64,000 nt of DNA from Oncomelania hupensis (Eukaryota > Mollusca > Gastropoda > Littorinimorpha > Pomatiopsidae): assembly GCA_036898135.1 (NCBI GenBank), contig CM072522.1, positions 6,594,378 to 6,658,377 of the forward strand, in the 5' to 3' direction. Below are positions 19,925 to 30,110 of the stretch, one piece after another. Within the stretch, counting starts at the first letter, position 1. Each line of letters opens with the position of its first letter. Under the pieces are notes generated by a model, which was given only the letters and a program-made list of their open reading frames with translations, ran no database searches and was not told the origin of the DNA. Position numbers and translations under genes: made by a program.

Positions 19925-22127
19925 ATTGTGGCAGGGTAGGGAAAGAACAAAGAGGTATACAATCATCTTAAATATTAGAGCAAAGGGAGCTTAAATATTT
20001 ATGGAGCCTTGTTTTAAAAGATGGTAATGATTTACTTTTCTTGACCTCTTCTGGTAGAGGATTCCACACGCTTGGACCAGAATAGGACAGAGATGTTTTA
20101 AATATGTCTAAGCGTGGTCTTGGAAATGTTAAATTATGTTGTGAAGATGAATAACGAGATGATGACTTGCTAAAAAGTGCTTTCAAATAAGCAGGAGCTC
20201 TATTGTTAATTATTTTATACATTAAAACGGCTTTATTGTAATTTAGATGTTTGTTAAGGGGGAGCATGCCAGCTATTTTTAGTTTTTAATCAGTTGTGAT
20301 GGAAGCGTTGGGGATAACTAATTTTGCAGCTCTGCGGTGAATAGAATTAATTTTTTTGAACAAGGCTTCACTGCAGCCGTCCCATATTGTTGATGCATAA
20401 TCAATGTGAGGTTTGATATGAGCATTATAAAAAAGTTTTTTAGCATCTGCAGTTATGATAGATTGAAGCTTAGACTATATAAATAATTTTGTTGAGAGAG
20501 TTTTACAAAGATGTTCAATTTGTGAATGCCAACTGAGTTTGTTATCTATGATTACGCCTAAAAGTTTATGATTTTCAACCTGTTTGATATTTTTTCCATT
20601 CACTACTAAATCAAGAGAAAGCGGAGCCCGCTGATGCTTTTTTCTAGTTGTTATTAACATAGCTTTTGATTTAGCTGGATTCAGTGACATATGGTTTAAA
20701 CTGCACCAGTCAGCAACACTGTTAAGGGCACATTGTAGAGATTGCTGAATTTCAGCTATGTTACTGCCTTGAGTTTGTAATGTTGAATCGTCGGCTAACA
20801 TATGACACTCAAAAGAATTATCTGCGAGATGTAAAGGTAAGTCGTTAATATAAACACAAAATAAAACAGGACCTAAAACAGATCCTTGAGGAACCCCATG
20901 CTTGATTTGGCCTACAAAGGAATTTTTACCATGGACATGTACGAACTGCGTTCGTTGACTAAGATATGAATGAAAAAAATCCAAGGAAACTGAGCCATTG
21001 AGATACAGTTCAAGCTTTTGGAGCAGTATGTAGTGATTAATGAGATCAAACGCTTTGGAAAGATCTAGAAAAACAACTCCTGGCAACGTAGAGTTATTCA
21101 TAGCAGAAAGCCATTTGTTAGTTAAAAGAGCTAATGCAGTGGAGCAAGAATGGTGACTACGGAAACCAGATTGTAAGGAATGAAAAAGATCAAGATCCTC
21201 TATATATTTTGTAAGGTGAGTGTGAATGTGATGCTCTAGTATCTTTGAAAGTGTAGACAGCAGAGATATCGGACGATAGTTATTAAGATCAGAACTTACT
21301 TTTGACTTAGGAAGGGGAATAACCTTAGCTTGTTTCCATGTGGTTGGAAATGTATTTTTAATAATGCATAAGTTGAAGATGTAAGAAATGGAATTCACAA
21401 TATAAGGCAAAGAAAGTTTTAATACTTTATTACTAATTTCATCAGGACCTGCCGACTTTGTATTTTTAAGTTTTAATATATATTTTACAACTTCATTTAT
21501 GGTAATGGGTGGTATTTTAAATGGTGAAGAGGTACTTGTTCTCTGCTTACAAAATGTAATGAGACAATCTGAACAAGTGTATTGTGAATATTTTGAGCAA
21601 TCCGATTTCAGTACAGAAGTAGTGACTGAAAGAAAATGGTTATTGAAGGCATTAGCAGATAAATTGGATGGAATTTCATGATGATTTGAAGATGAGCCCT
21701 TAATAAAAGAATTTAGGGCATGCCATAGGTGAGAAATGTCACTGTTATTTTCTATTAGTTTATTAAAATAATTTCTTTTGGAATCGTGGGGATTTTGATT
21801 TTATTACGAGATTTTTTATACTCTTGAAACTGTTTAGCATGTTTAAGTTTGTCTCGCTGTGACATTGCTTCTATAATCTACGGAGTCAGCCATGGTGGGA
21901 GCTTAGGATGTTTTACTCTTTTCTTTTTAATTGGTGCATGTCTGTTAAGTATAGATAAATAAATAGAATACCAACGTTCAAGTGCATCATTAGGGTCATT
22001 AGAAGTATAAACGTCATCAAATGATGCATCAAAGAGGTCCATAAGAAAGGCTCCACGATCAAAGTGTTTGAAGGACCTGTATGTTATATGAGTGTGACCT
22101 TTAGCGTTTGATTTGGCCCGATGCGTG
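19925..22127 (-). mobile_element. CR1/L2-group LINE, 5' truncated, minus strand
   Basis: From 22127 leftward it encodes the end of the endonuclease-RT linker (SFDDVYTSNDPNDALERWYS, HAPIKKKRVKHPKLPPWLTP), then RT (NTKSAGPDEISNKVLK, NNYRPISLLSTLSKILE) and a C-terminal block (SFKTRLHKYLSSL) ending near 19968. Stops lie around 21,870-21,880 and 20,474-20,290. It belongs to the same family as 41601-44628. Its 5' edge abuts a GTAAAGGTTATCGTGATAAC repeat unit at 22128. Confidence 0.85.
20475..21410 (-). CDS. RT ORF of minus-strand CR1/L2-group LINE
   Basis: This 311-codon frame holds most RT motifs: NNYRPISLLSTLSKILEH, HSLQSGFRSHHSC, VFLDLSKAFDLINH (motif A, catalytic Asp), HGVPQGSVLGPVLFCVYIND (motif B), HMLADDSTLQ (the catalytic DD, LADD instead of FADD) and NHKLLGVIIDNKLSWH. 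It is truncated by a stop at 20475 before the thumb, and the start is an internal Met, not a true start. It is a retrotransposon fragment. Confidence 0.8.
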   Translation of the reverse strand: MPYIVNSISYIFNLCIIKNTFPTTWKQAKVIPLPKSKVSSDLNNYRPISLLSTLSKILEHHIHTHLTKYIEDLDLFHSLQSGFRSHHSCSTALALLTNKWLSAMNNSTLPGVVFLDLSKAFDLINHYILLQKLELYLNGSVSLDFFHSYLSQRTQFVHVHGKNSFVGQIKHGVPQGSVLGPVLFCVYINDLPLHLADNSFECHMLADDSTLQTQGSNIAEIQQSLQCALNSVADWCSLNHMSLNPAKSKAMLITTRKKHQRAPLSLDLVVNGKNIKQVENHKLLGVIIDNKLSWHSQIEHLCKTLSTKLFI

Positions 22128-22347
22128 TAAAGGTTATCGTGATAACCCTAACAAATAAAAGGATTAAAATAACTAATACTGGTTGTATAAAACACCGGTA
22201 TTTGGTCATGATTCTATAGGATTTGAGGATGGTCATCTCAATCCAACAGTCACCTCTCCCTCAAAGCGTGGTTCTGTATGAGGGAGGGAGGGAGGGAGAG
22301 AGAGAGAGAGAGAGAGAGAGGGTTAAAAAAAGAAAGAAATGGTTTAC
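22128..22347. repeat. GTAAAGGTT unit, partial R1 and (GGGA)n/(GA)n
   Basis: GTAAAGGTTATCGTGATAAC lies at about 22126-22145, an R1 fragment at 22196-22277, and GGGA then GA repeats at 22281-22322. Confidence 0.65.
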
Positions 22348-22613
22348 CCATGACAGTGCAGTATTATCGAGCTGATATCATTACCTACCCACCCACCACC
22401 CAAAACAAAAGAAAAACACACACAGTATGTTGGTCATGATTCTATAGTATAGCCAGTATAGGATTGGAGGAGGGTCACCTCAATCAAACAGTCACCTCTG
22501 CCCAACGCGTGGTTGGATTCTTGGCATTGTCGGGGACAAAGTGCACCAGTGGGGCGTGATTAAAAATGAGTCCATAGGAACCTCATCTGTGCAGTGGTTC
22601 TCGAGTTGTTGAA
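22348..22613 (+). repeat. 265-bp duplication, first copy (contains R1)
   Basis: This block is nearly identical to 23594-23857. The visible differences are two bases in a CA tract and a few substitutions, so the duplication is recent. It carries the R1 landmarks. Confidence 0.85.
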
Positions 22614-23082
22614 ATTTAGACGAGGCCAATCGCCCTCGCGCAAACACAAACGACACGGCGAAGTCGTGGCGGTGGTCGCCATCTTGGTTGCTTTCGCTAG
22701 GGGCCGCTCCTTCCACTTAGGCCAACTCTCAACTGTGATTGGAGAGATCTACACTGCACTTTGTGGTGCACACACGACACACGACAGAGGGAGGGAAGGT
22801 GATGTTTTGTGGGTACAAAATGAGTTCTCTAAAACAAGTGGGATTGGAATTGTACTGTTCTATCCACTAGATGTGAAGGAGGAGACTTGCTTTTTCAACC
22901 TTGGCCTGACTACACTACACTACACTACACGAATTGGCGCAGTACTGCTTGCTGTTTGCGGCGAATTTACATGACTGTGGAGTTTGAAGATACGCATTGC
23001 AGACTACTTCTTGGTGGGGCAATGACATGCACAGACAGACAGACACACACACACACAGACACACACCCACACCCTAACGCCA
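22614..23082. other. Unassigned, CpG-bearing DNA
   Basis: GTCGCCATCTTGG near 22675 matches the YY1 consensus in a GC-rich stretch, and CCAAT-like ATTGG occurs near 22739. A TACAC tandem lies at 22911-22930 and (CA)n at 23041-23070. It could be a promoter, but no exon is evident. Confidence 0.3.
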
Positions 23083-24075
23083 TCCCATGGTGTAAAGGTT
23101 AGCATGAAAGGCCCGAGACGTATAAAGGTTATCGTGATAACCCTAAAGTAAAGGTTATGACACCTTGCAGAATGTAAAGGTTGTCAATCTTAATAGTGCT
23201 TACATTAAAATTATATAAAAACTTGAGCGATAAAAGGTGACTTTCTAGGTCGTAAAACAGGTTATCTTTGGTCACACATGAGTATCGTCTGGGCACTGCA
23301 TCACAGCAGTGCCCCCACTACCGATGTGCGTTCCCATGATGTAAAGGTTAGCATCAAAAGCCCAATACATGTAAAGGTTATCGCTATAACCATAGAGTAA
23401 AGGTTATGACGACCTGGCCAAATGTAAAGGTTGTCAAACTATGAATGATTAAAAAACAAACTAAACAAAATCATAGTTCCCATGGTGTAAAGGTTAGCAT
23501 GAAAGGCCCGAGACGTGTAAAGGTAATCGTGATAACCCTAAAGTAAAGGTTATGACACCTTGCAGAATGTAAAGGTTGTCAATCTTAATAGTGCCATGAC
23601 AGTGCAGTATTATCGAGCTGATATCATTACCTATCCACCCACCACCCAAAACAAAAGAAAATCACACAGTATGTTGGTCATGATTCTATAGTATAGCCAG
23701 TATAGGATTGGAGGAGGGTCACCTCAATCAAACAGTCACCTCTGCCCAACGCGTGGTTGGATTCTTGGCATTGTCGGGGACAAAGTGCACCAGTGGGGCG
23801 TGATTAAAAATGGGTCCATAGGAACCTCATCTGTGCAGTGGTTCTCGAGTTGTTGAATTCGAATTTGTAAAGGTTAGCATGAAAGGCCCGAGACGTGTAA
23901 AGGTTATCGTGATAACCCTAAAGTAAAGTTATGACACCTTGCAGAATGTAAAGGTTGTCAATCTTACTAGTGCTTACATTAAAATTATATAAAAACTTGA
24001 GCGATAAAAGGTGACTTTCTAGGTCATAAAACAGGTTATCTTTGGTGACACATGAGTATCGTCTGGGCACTGCAT
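23083..24075. repeat. GTAAAGGTT-rich repeat mosaic
   Basis: Units begin near 23088, 23340, 23478 and 23864. A full unit holds four GTAAAGGTT-type words, the near-palindrome GGTTATCGTGATAACC, and a tail with AAAAGGTGACTTTCTAGGTC. The second unit is diverged and the fourth is full length. The block 23594-23857 sits between units three and four. No coding signal is present. Confidence 0.75.
23594..23857 (+). repeat. 265-bp duplication, second copy (contains R1)
   Basis: It is the near-identical partner of 22348-22613, inserted within the GTAAAGGTT array. Confidence 0.85.
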
Positions 24076-24778
24076 CCTTAGTTTGTTGTATGTAATTTCC
24101 CAAGCGCAATCGTCTTAATGTGAGCGATCTGGCTTGGGATATGAAGAAGCCGGACAGCTAGGATTTCAGTGTGGTTAGTCACTTCTGTGGCATGTGTTGA
24201 ATTTGCGAAGACATTAAGGCCAAATGTCTGTCCTATTGCAATAATAGACACAGTGAACAAAGTGGCAAGTGGCTTGGATACATGTTGAAAATTGCCATGA
24301 CAATGGATAAGACTGGAAGGTGCATGCTAACTCTCGATCCCTTCCTACTTAATCCAATTGTCAATCCTCAGGCAACAAGTAAACACATATTGAAAGCAAG
24401 AACGAACGGTTGCATGACATTGGGTAAGACTGGAGGAAGCGCGCAAAACCCTTGGGGCCTCCTACTTAATCCAACTGTCCAGCTCGCAGCCAAAGTTCAG
24501 TCAGTACACCTCCGTGGGTTTCTCTAATTTCATCTCGTAGAGATTCCCCATTTGGGGTTGGGCTCACTTGGTGGAGTGGGAGAATGCATGCAAAAGGTCG
24601 AGGGGTCCGTCCCACTCCACCAAGTTAGGGAGAGAGTCCAAGCAGGAAGTGCTACCACGGTTTTTGTAAAAATTTCCAATTCCAATTGTAAGCCCTTAAA
24701 ACAGCCATAAATTGCAATAAAAGGCCGCCTTTACTAACTCTTTGAGCGTGGGGGGTCAAGTCCCATAATTGCTATCTC
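24076..24778. other. Unassigned DNA before minisatellite
   Basis: A 16-bp perfect inverted repeat has arms at 24566-24581 and 24610-24625. A minus-strand frame at 24078-24327 is open but has no clear splice sites or known family. Confidence 0.4.
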
Positions 24779-27700
24779 TAGAGGCGGGTGTAGAGGCAGC
24801 TGTAGTGGTGGCTGTAGAGGCGGCTGTAGAGGCGGGTGTAGTGGCGGCTGTAGAGGCGGGTGTAGTGACGGCTGTAGAGGCCGCTGTAGAGGCAGATGTA
24901 GTGGTGGCTGTATAGGCGGCTGTAGAGGCAGCTGTAAAAACGGGTGTAGTGGCGGCTGTAGAGGCGGGTGTAGTGGCGGCTGTAGAGGCGGCTGTAGAGG
25001 CGGCTGTATTGGCGGCTGTAGAGGCAGGTGTAGTGGCGGCTGTAGAGGCAGGTGTAGTGGCGGCTGTAGAGGCCGCTGTAGAGCCGGCTGTAGTGGCGGC
25101 TGTAGTGGTGGCTATAGTGGTGGCTCTAGAGGCGGCTGTAGAGGCAGGTGTAGTGGTGGCTGTAGAGGCAGGTGTAGTGGCGGCTGTAGTGGTGGCTGTA
25201 GTGGCGGGTGTAGTGGCGGCTGTAGAGGCGGGTGTAGAGGCGGGTGTAGTGGCGGCTGTAGAGGCAGGTGTAGTGGCGGCTGTAGAGGCGGGTGTAGTGG
25301 TGGCTGTAGAGGCGGCTGTAGAGGCGGGTGTAGTGGTGGCTGTAGTGGTAGCTGTAGTGGCAGGTGTAGAGGCGGCTGTAGAGGCGGGTGTAGAGGCGGC
25401 TGTAGTGGTGGCTGTAGAGGCGGCTGTAGAGGCGGCTGTAGAGGCGGCTGTAGTGGCGGCTGTAGAGGCGGCTGTAGAGGCGGGTGTAGAGGTGGCTGTA
25501 GAGGCGGGTGTAGTGGTGGCTGTAGAGGCGGGTGTAGAGGCGGCTGTAGAGGCGGGTGTAGTGGTGGCTGTAGAGGCGGCTGTAGAGGCGGCTGTAGAGG
25601 CGGCTGTAGAGGTGGCTGTAGTGGCGGCTGTAGAGGTAGCTGTAGTGGTGGGTGTAGAGGCGGCTGTAGTGGTGGCTGTAGAGGTGGCTGTAGTGGTGGC
25701 TGTAGAGGCGGCTGTAGAGGTGGCTGTAGAGGTGGCTGTAGTGGTGGCTGTAGAGGTGGCTGTAGAGGTGGCTGTAGAGGCGGCTGTAGTGGTGGCTGTA
25801 GAGGTGGCTGTAGTGGTGGCTGTAGAGGTGGCTGTAGAGGCGGCTGTAGTGGTGGCTGTAGAGGTGGCTGTAGAGGTGGGTGTAGTGGTGGCTGTAGAGG
25901 TGGCTGTAGAGGCGGGTGTAGTGGTGGCTGTAGAGGTGGCTGTAGTGGTGGCTGTAGAGGTGGCTGTAGAGGTGGCTGTAGAGGTGGGTGTAGTGGTGGC
26001 TGTAGAGGCGGCTGTAGAGGTGGCTGTAGTGGTGGCTGTAGTGGTGGCTGTAGAGGTGGCTGTAGAGGCAGGTGTAGTGGTGGCTGTAGAGGCAGGTGTA
26101 GTGGCGGCTGTAGAGGCCGCTGTAGAGCCGGCTGTAGTGGCGGCTGTAGTGGTGGCTATAGTGGTGGCTCTAGAGGCGGCTGTAGAGGCAGGTGTAGTGG
26201 TGGCTGTAGAGGCGGCTGTAGAGGCAGGTGTAGTGGTGGCTCTAGAGGCGGCTGTAGAGGCAGGTGTAGTGGTGGCTGTAGAGGCAGGTGTAGTGGCGGC
26301 TCTAGAGGCGGCTGTAGTGGTGGCTGTAGTGGTGGCTGTAGAGGTGGCTGTAGAGGCAGGTGTAGTGGTGGCTGTAGAGGCAGGTGTAGTGGCGGCTGTA
26401 GAGGCCGCTGTAGAGCCGGCTGTAGTGGTGGCTATAGTGGTGGCTCTAGAGGCGGCTGTAGAGGCAGGTGTAGTGGTGGCTGTAGAGGCAGGTGTAGTGG
26501 CGGCTCTAGAGGCGGCTGTAGTGGTGGCTGTAGTGGTGGCTGTAGAGGCAGGTGTAGTGGCGGCTCTAGAGGCGGCTGTAGTGGTGGCTGTAGTGGTGGC
26601 TGTAGTGGTGGCTGTAGTGGTGGCTGTAGAGGCAGGTGTAGTGGTGGCTGTAGACGTGGGTGTAGTGGTGGCTGTAGAGGCAGGTGTAGTGGTGGCTGTA
26701 GAGGCAGGTGTAGTGGCGGCTCTAGAGGCGGCTGTAGTGGTGGCTGTAGTGGTGGCTGTAGAGGCAGGTGTAGTGGTGGCTGTAGAGGCAGGTGTAGTGG
26801 TGGCTGTAGAGGCAGGTGTAGTGGCGGCTCTAGAGGCGGCTGTAGTGGTGGCTGTAGTGGTGGCTGTAGAGGTGGCTGTAGAGGCGGGTGTAGTGGTGGC
26901 TGTAGAGGCGGCTGTAGTGGTGGCTGTAGTGGTGGCTGTAGTGGTGGCTGTAGAGGCGGGTGTAGTGGTGGCTGTAGTGGTGGCTGTAGTGGTGGCTGTA
27001 GAGGCGGCTGTAGTGGTGGCTGTAGTGGTGGCTGTAGAGGTGGCTGTAGTGGTGGCTGTAGTGGTGGCTGTAGTGGTGGCTGTAGTGGTGGCTGTAGAGG
27101 CGGCTGTAGTGGTGGCTGTAGTGGTGGCTGTAGAGGTGGCTGTAGAGGCGGGTGTAGTGGTGGCTGTAGTGGTGGCTGTAGTGGTGGCTGTAGAGGCGGC
27201 TGTAGTGGTGGCTGTAGTGGTGGCTGTAGTGGTGGCTGTAGAGGCGGCTGTAGTGGTGGCTGTAGTGGTGGCTGTAGAGGTGGCTGTAGAGGCGGGTGTA
27301 GTGGTGGCTGTAGTGGCGGCTGTAGTGGTGGCTGTAGTGGTGGCTGTAGTGGTGGCTGTAGAGGCGGCTGTAGTGGTGGCTGTAGTGGTGGCTGTAGTGG
27401 TGGCTGTAGAGGCGGGTGTAGTGGTGGCTGTAGTGGTGGCTGTAGTGGTGGCTGTAGAGGCGGCTGTAGTGGTGGCTGTAGTGGTGGCTGTAGAGGTGGC
27501 TGTAGTGGTGGCTGTAGTGGTGGCTGTAGTGGTGGCTGTAGTGGTGGCTGTAGAGGCGGCTGTAGTGGTGGCTGTAGTGGTGGCTGTAGAGGTGGCTGTA
27601 GAGGCGGGTGTAGTGGTGGCTGTAGTGGTGGCTGTAGTGGTGGCTGTAGAGGCGGCTGTAGTGGTGGCTGTAGTGGTGGCTGTAGTGGTGGCTGTAGAGG

Positions 27701-29567
27701 CGGCTGTAGTGGTGGCTGTAGTGGTGGCTGTAGAGGTGGCTGTAGAGGCGGCTGTAGTGGTGGCTGTAGTGGTGGCTGTAGAGGTGGCTGTAGAGGCAGG
27801 TGTAGTGGTGGCTGTAGTGGCGGCTGTAGTGGTGGCTGTAGTGGTGGCTGTAGTGGTGGCTGTAGAGGCGGCTGCTAAGGCGGGTGTAGTGGTGGCTGTA
27901 GAGGCGGCTGCTAAGGCGGGTGTAGTGGTGGCTGTAGAGGCGGGTGTAGTGGTGGGAGTAGTGGTGGGTGTAGAGGCAGGTGTAGTGGCGGTTGTAGAGG
28001 CGGGTGTAGTGGTGGCTGTAGTGGCGGGTGTAGAGGCGGCTGTAGAGGCGGTGCAGTGGCGGCTGTAGTGTTAGCTGTAGAGGCGGGTGTAGTGGCGGCT
28101 GTAGTGTTAGCTGTAGAGGCGGGTGTAGTGGCGGGTGCAGTGGCGGCTGTAGAGGCGGGTGCAGTGGCAGCTGTAGAGGCGGGTGTAGAGGTGGGTGTAG
28201 TGGCGGCTGTAGTGTTAGCGGGTGCAGTGGCAGCTGTAGAGGCGGGTGTAGAGGCGGGTGTAGTGGCGGGTGCAGTGGCAGCTGTAGTGGCGGCTGTAGA
28301 GGTGGCTGTAGTGGTAGCTGTAGTGGCGGCTGTAGAGGTGGCTGTAGTGGTGGCTGTAGAGGCGGCTGTAGTGGTGGCTGTAGAGGCGGGTGTAGAGGCG
28401 GGTGTAGAGGCGGGTGTAGTGGTGGCTGTAGAGGCGGCTGTAGAGGCGGGTGTAGAGGCGGGTGTAGTGGTGGCTGTAGAGGCGGCTGTAGAGGCGGGTG
28501 TAGAGGCGGGTGTAGTGGTGGCTGTAGAGGCGGGTGTAGTGGTGGCTGTAGAGGCGGGTGTAGTGGTGGCTGTAGTGGTGGGTGTAGAGGCAGGTGTAGT
28601 GGTAGCTGTAGTGGCGGCTGTAGAGGCAGGTGTAGTGGCGGCTGTAGTGGCGGGTGTAGAGGCGGCTGTAGAGGCGGCTGTAGTGGTGGCTGTAGAGGCG
28701 GGTGTAGAGGCGGGTGTAGAGGCGGCTGTAGAGGCGGGTGTAGTGGCGGGTGTAGAGGCGGGTGCAGTGGCGGCTGTAGAGGCGGCTGTAGTGGTGGCTG
28801 TAGAGGCGGGTGTAGTGGTGGCTGTAGAGGCGGGTGTTGTGACGGCTGCTTAGGCGGGTGTAGTGGCGGCTGTAGAGGCGGCTGTAGAGGCGGCTGTAGA
28901 GGCGGGTGTAGTGGTGGCTGCTTAGGCGGGTGCAGTGGTGGCTGTAGAGGCGGGTTTAGTGGCGGCTGCTGAGGCAGGTGTAGTGGAAGCTGTAGAGGCG
29001 GGTGTAGAGGCGGCTGTAGTGGCAGCTGTAGAGGCGGCTGTAGTGGCAGCTGTAGAGGCGGGTGTAGTGGTGGCTGTAGACGTGGGTGTAGTGGCGGCTG
29101 TAGAGGCGGGTGTAGTGGCGGCTGTAGAGGCGGGTGTAGTGGTGGCTGTAGACGTGGGTGTAGTGGCGGCTGTAGAGGCCGGTGTAGTGGCGGCTGTAGA
29201 GGCCGGTGTAGTGGCGGCTGTAGAGGCTGGTGTAGAGGCGGGTGTAGAGGCGGCTGTAGAGGCGGCTGTAGAGGCGGGTGTAGAGGCGGCTGTAGAGGCG
29301 GGTGTAGTGGCGGCTGTAGAGGCCGGTGTAGTGGCGGCTGTAGAGGCTGGTGTAGAGGCGGGTGTAGAGGCGGCTGTAGAGGCGGCTGTAGAGGCGGGTG
29401 TAGAGGCGGCTGTAGAGGCGGGTGTAGTGGCGGCTGTAGAGGCCGGTGTAGTGGCGGCTGTAGAGGCGGGTGTAGTGGCGGCTGCTTAGGCGGGTGTAGT
29501 GGCGGCTGTAGAGGCGGCTGTAGAGGCGGGTGTAGTGGCGGCTGCTTAGGCGGGTGTAGTGGCGGCT
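24779..29567. repeat. 4.8-kb minisatellite, 12-bp period
   Basis: About 399 units of the type GTAGWGGYGGST fill the block with almost no interruptions. The plus strand is G-rich with very few C outside the GGC step. The 12-bp period keeps frames open for thousands of bases: a Val/Ala/Glu frame on plus at 24949-28068 and a Pro/Leu/His-to-Tyr/Ser/His frame on minus at 26830-29580. These are by-products of the repeat. Longer blocks are themselves repeated, for example the segments near 25021-25180, 26055-26200 and 26355-26490, and a 120-bp unit at 29223-29462. Confidence 0.95.
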
Positions 29568-29805
29568 TTACTGTTATCAAGTGGCTGGACTACATATGAT
29601 TCATAGCCATGTGAAAGCTAGTGTGACAGTGATCTTTTACCATTTTTCTATCTATCTCTGTACCCCAACCTAAACACAGACCGCGCTAAACAAATAAATG
29701 TATTAAGTGAAGTCAACGGGAGATAACTAGCTATCCCCATCGACTAAGACGAGGAGGTAATAGCAGTCCATTGTGCAGAGCCCAGCAGCAATAAAACCCC
29801 CGTCA
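29567..29805 (-). repeat. Candidate LTR fragment
   Basis: It aligns with 12505-12740 (TGTTATCAAGTGGCTGGACT, ATCTATCTCTGTA, CATTGTGCAGAGCCCA). It is the first 240 bp of the candidate LTR in the same orientation, cut where the minisatellite begins. Confidence 0.7.
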
Positions 29806-29920
29806 CACTTTGGAACTTTGTCCTTTTATTAGCAAAGGGTTAGAGTTTAAAGGGTTAAAGCTTTATCCAAGCCTTGAAGTTCGAGCAGTGGTAATAATGT
29901 AAGGGCTGGTTATTTATGGA

Positions 29921-30038
29921 GAAACATAGTCTGGCTCATGTCGTCTCCTACCATTGAAAGCAGTCTGCTGGTTGTGTCAACGTCAAGGTCTTCATTAGGT
30001 TTAAACACTTCATCCGGAGCTTCGCTGCCTTCTGCCAT
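29921..30038 (-). pseudogene. N-terminal remnant of the virus-like coiled-coil protein gene
   Basis: From an ATG at 30038 the frame reads MAEGSEAPDEVFKPNEDLDV and DTTSRLLSMVGDDMSQTMF, then stops at 29921. It is homologous to the N-terminus of the gene at 744-1968 (DEVFKPIEGED, DLDTTNRHLSIVGDD). It is divergently oriented to the capsid-like pseudogene about 70 bp away, which gives the original gene order. The remainder of the gene is replaced by repeats. Confidence 0.55.
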
Positions 30039-30110
30039 TTTTTATATTTTTTTATCCCATTAAAAATGCAAAGATACTGAAACTTTTTTGAGGACGTCTT
30101 TCGGCATCAA

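Noticed and set aside
24078..24327. Open minus-strand frame (hydrophobic then Thr/His-rich)
   Set aside because: No convincing splice sites, start or family; compatible with chance.
24541..24625. tRNA-like sequence with A-box-like and B-box-like words and ACCA near the end
   Set aside because: The 16-bp inverted repeat does not fit a cloverleaf and the B box is poor; a tRNA scan would be needed.
24949..28068. 1039-codon Val/Ala/Glu-rich open frame and its 916-codon antisense partner
   Set aside because: Both are translations of the 12-bp minisatellite; the period is a multiple of three, so frames stay open without selection.
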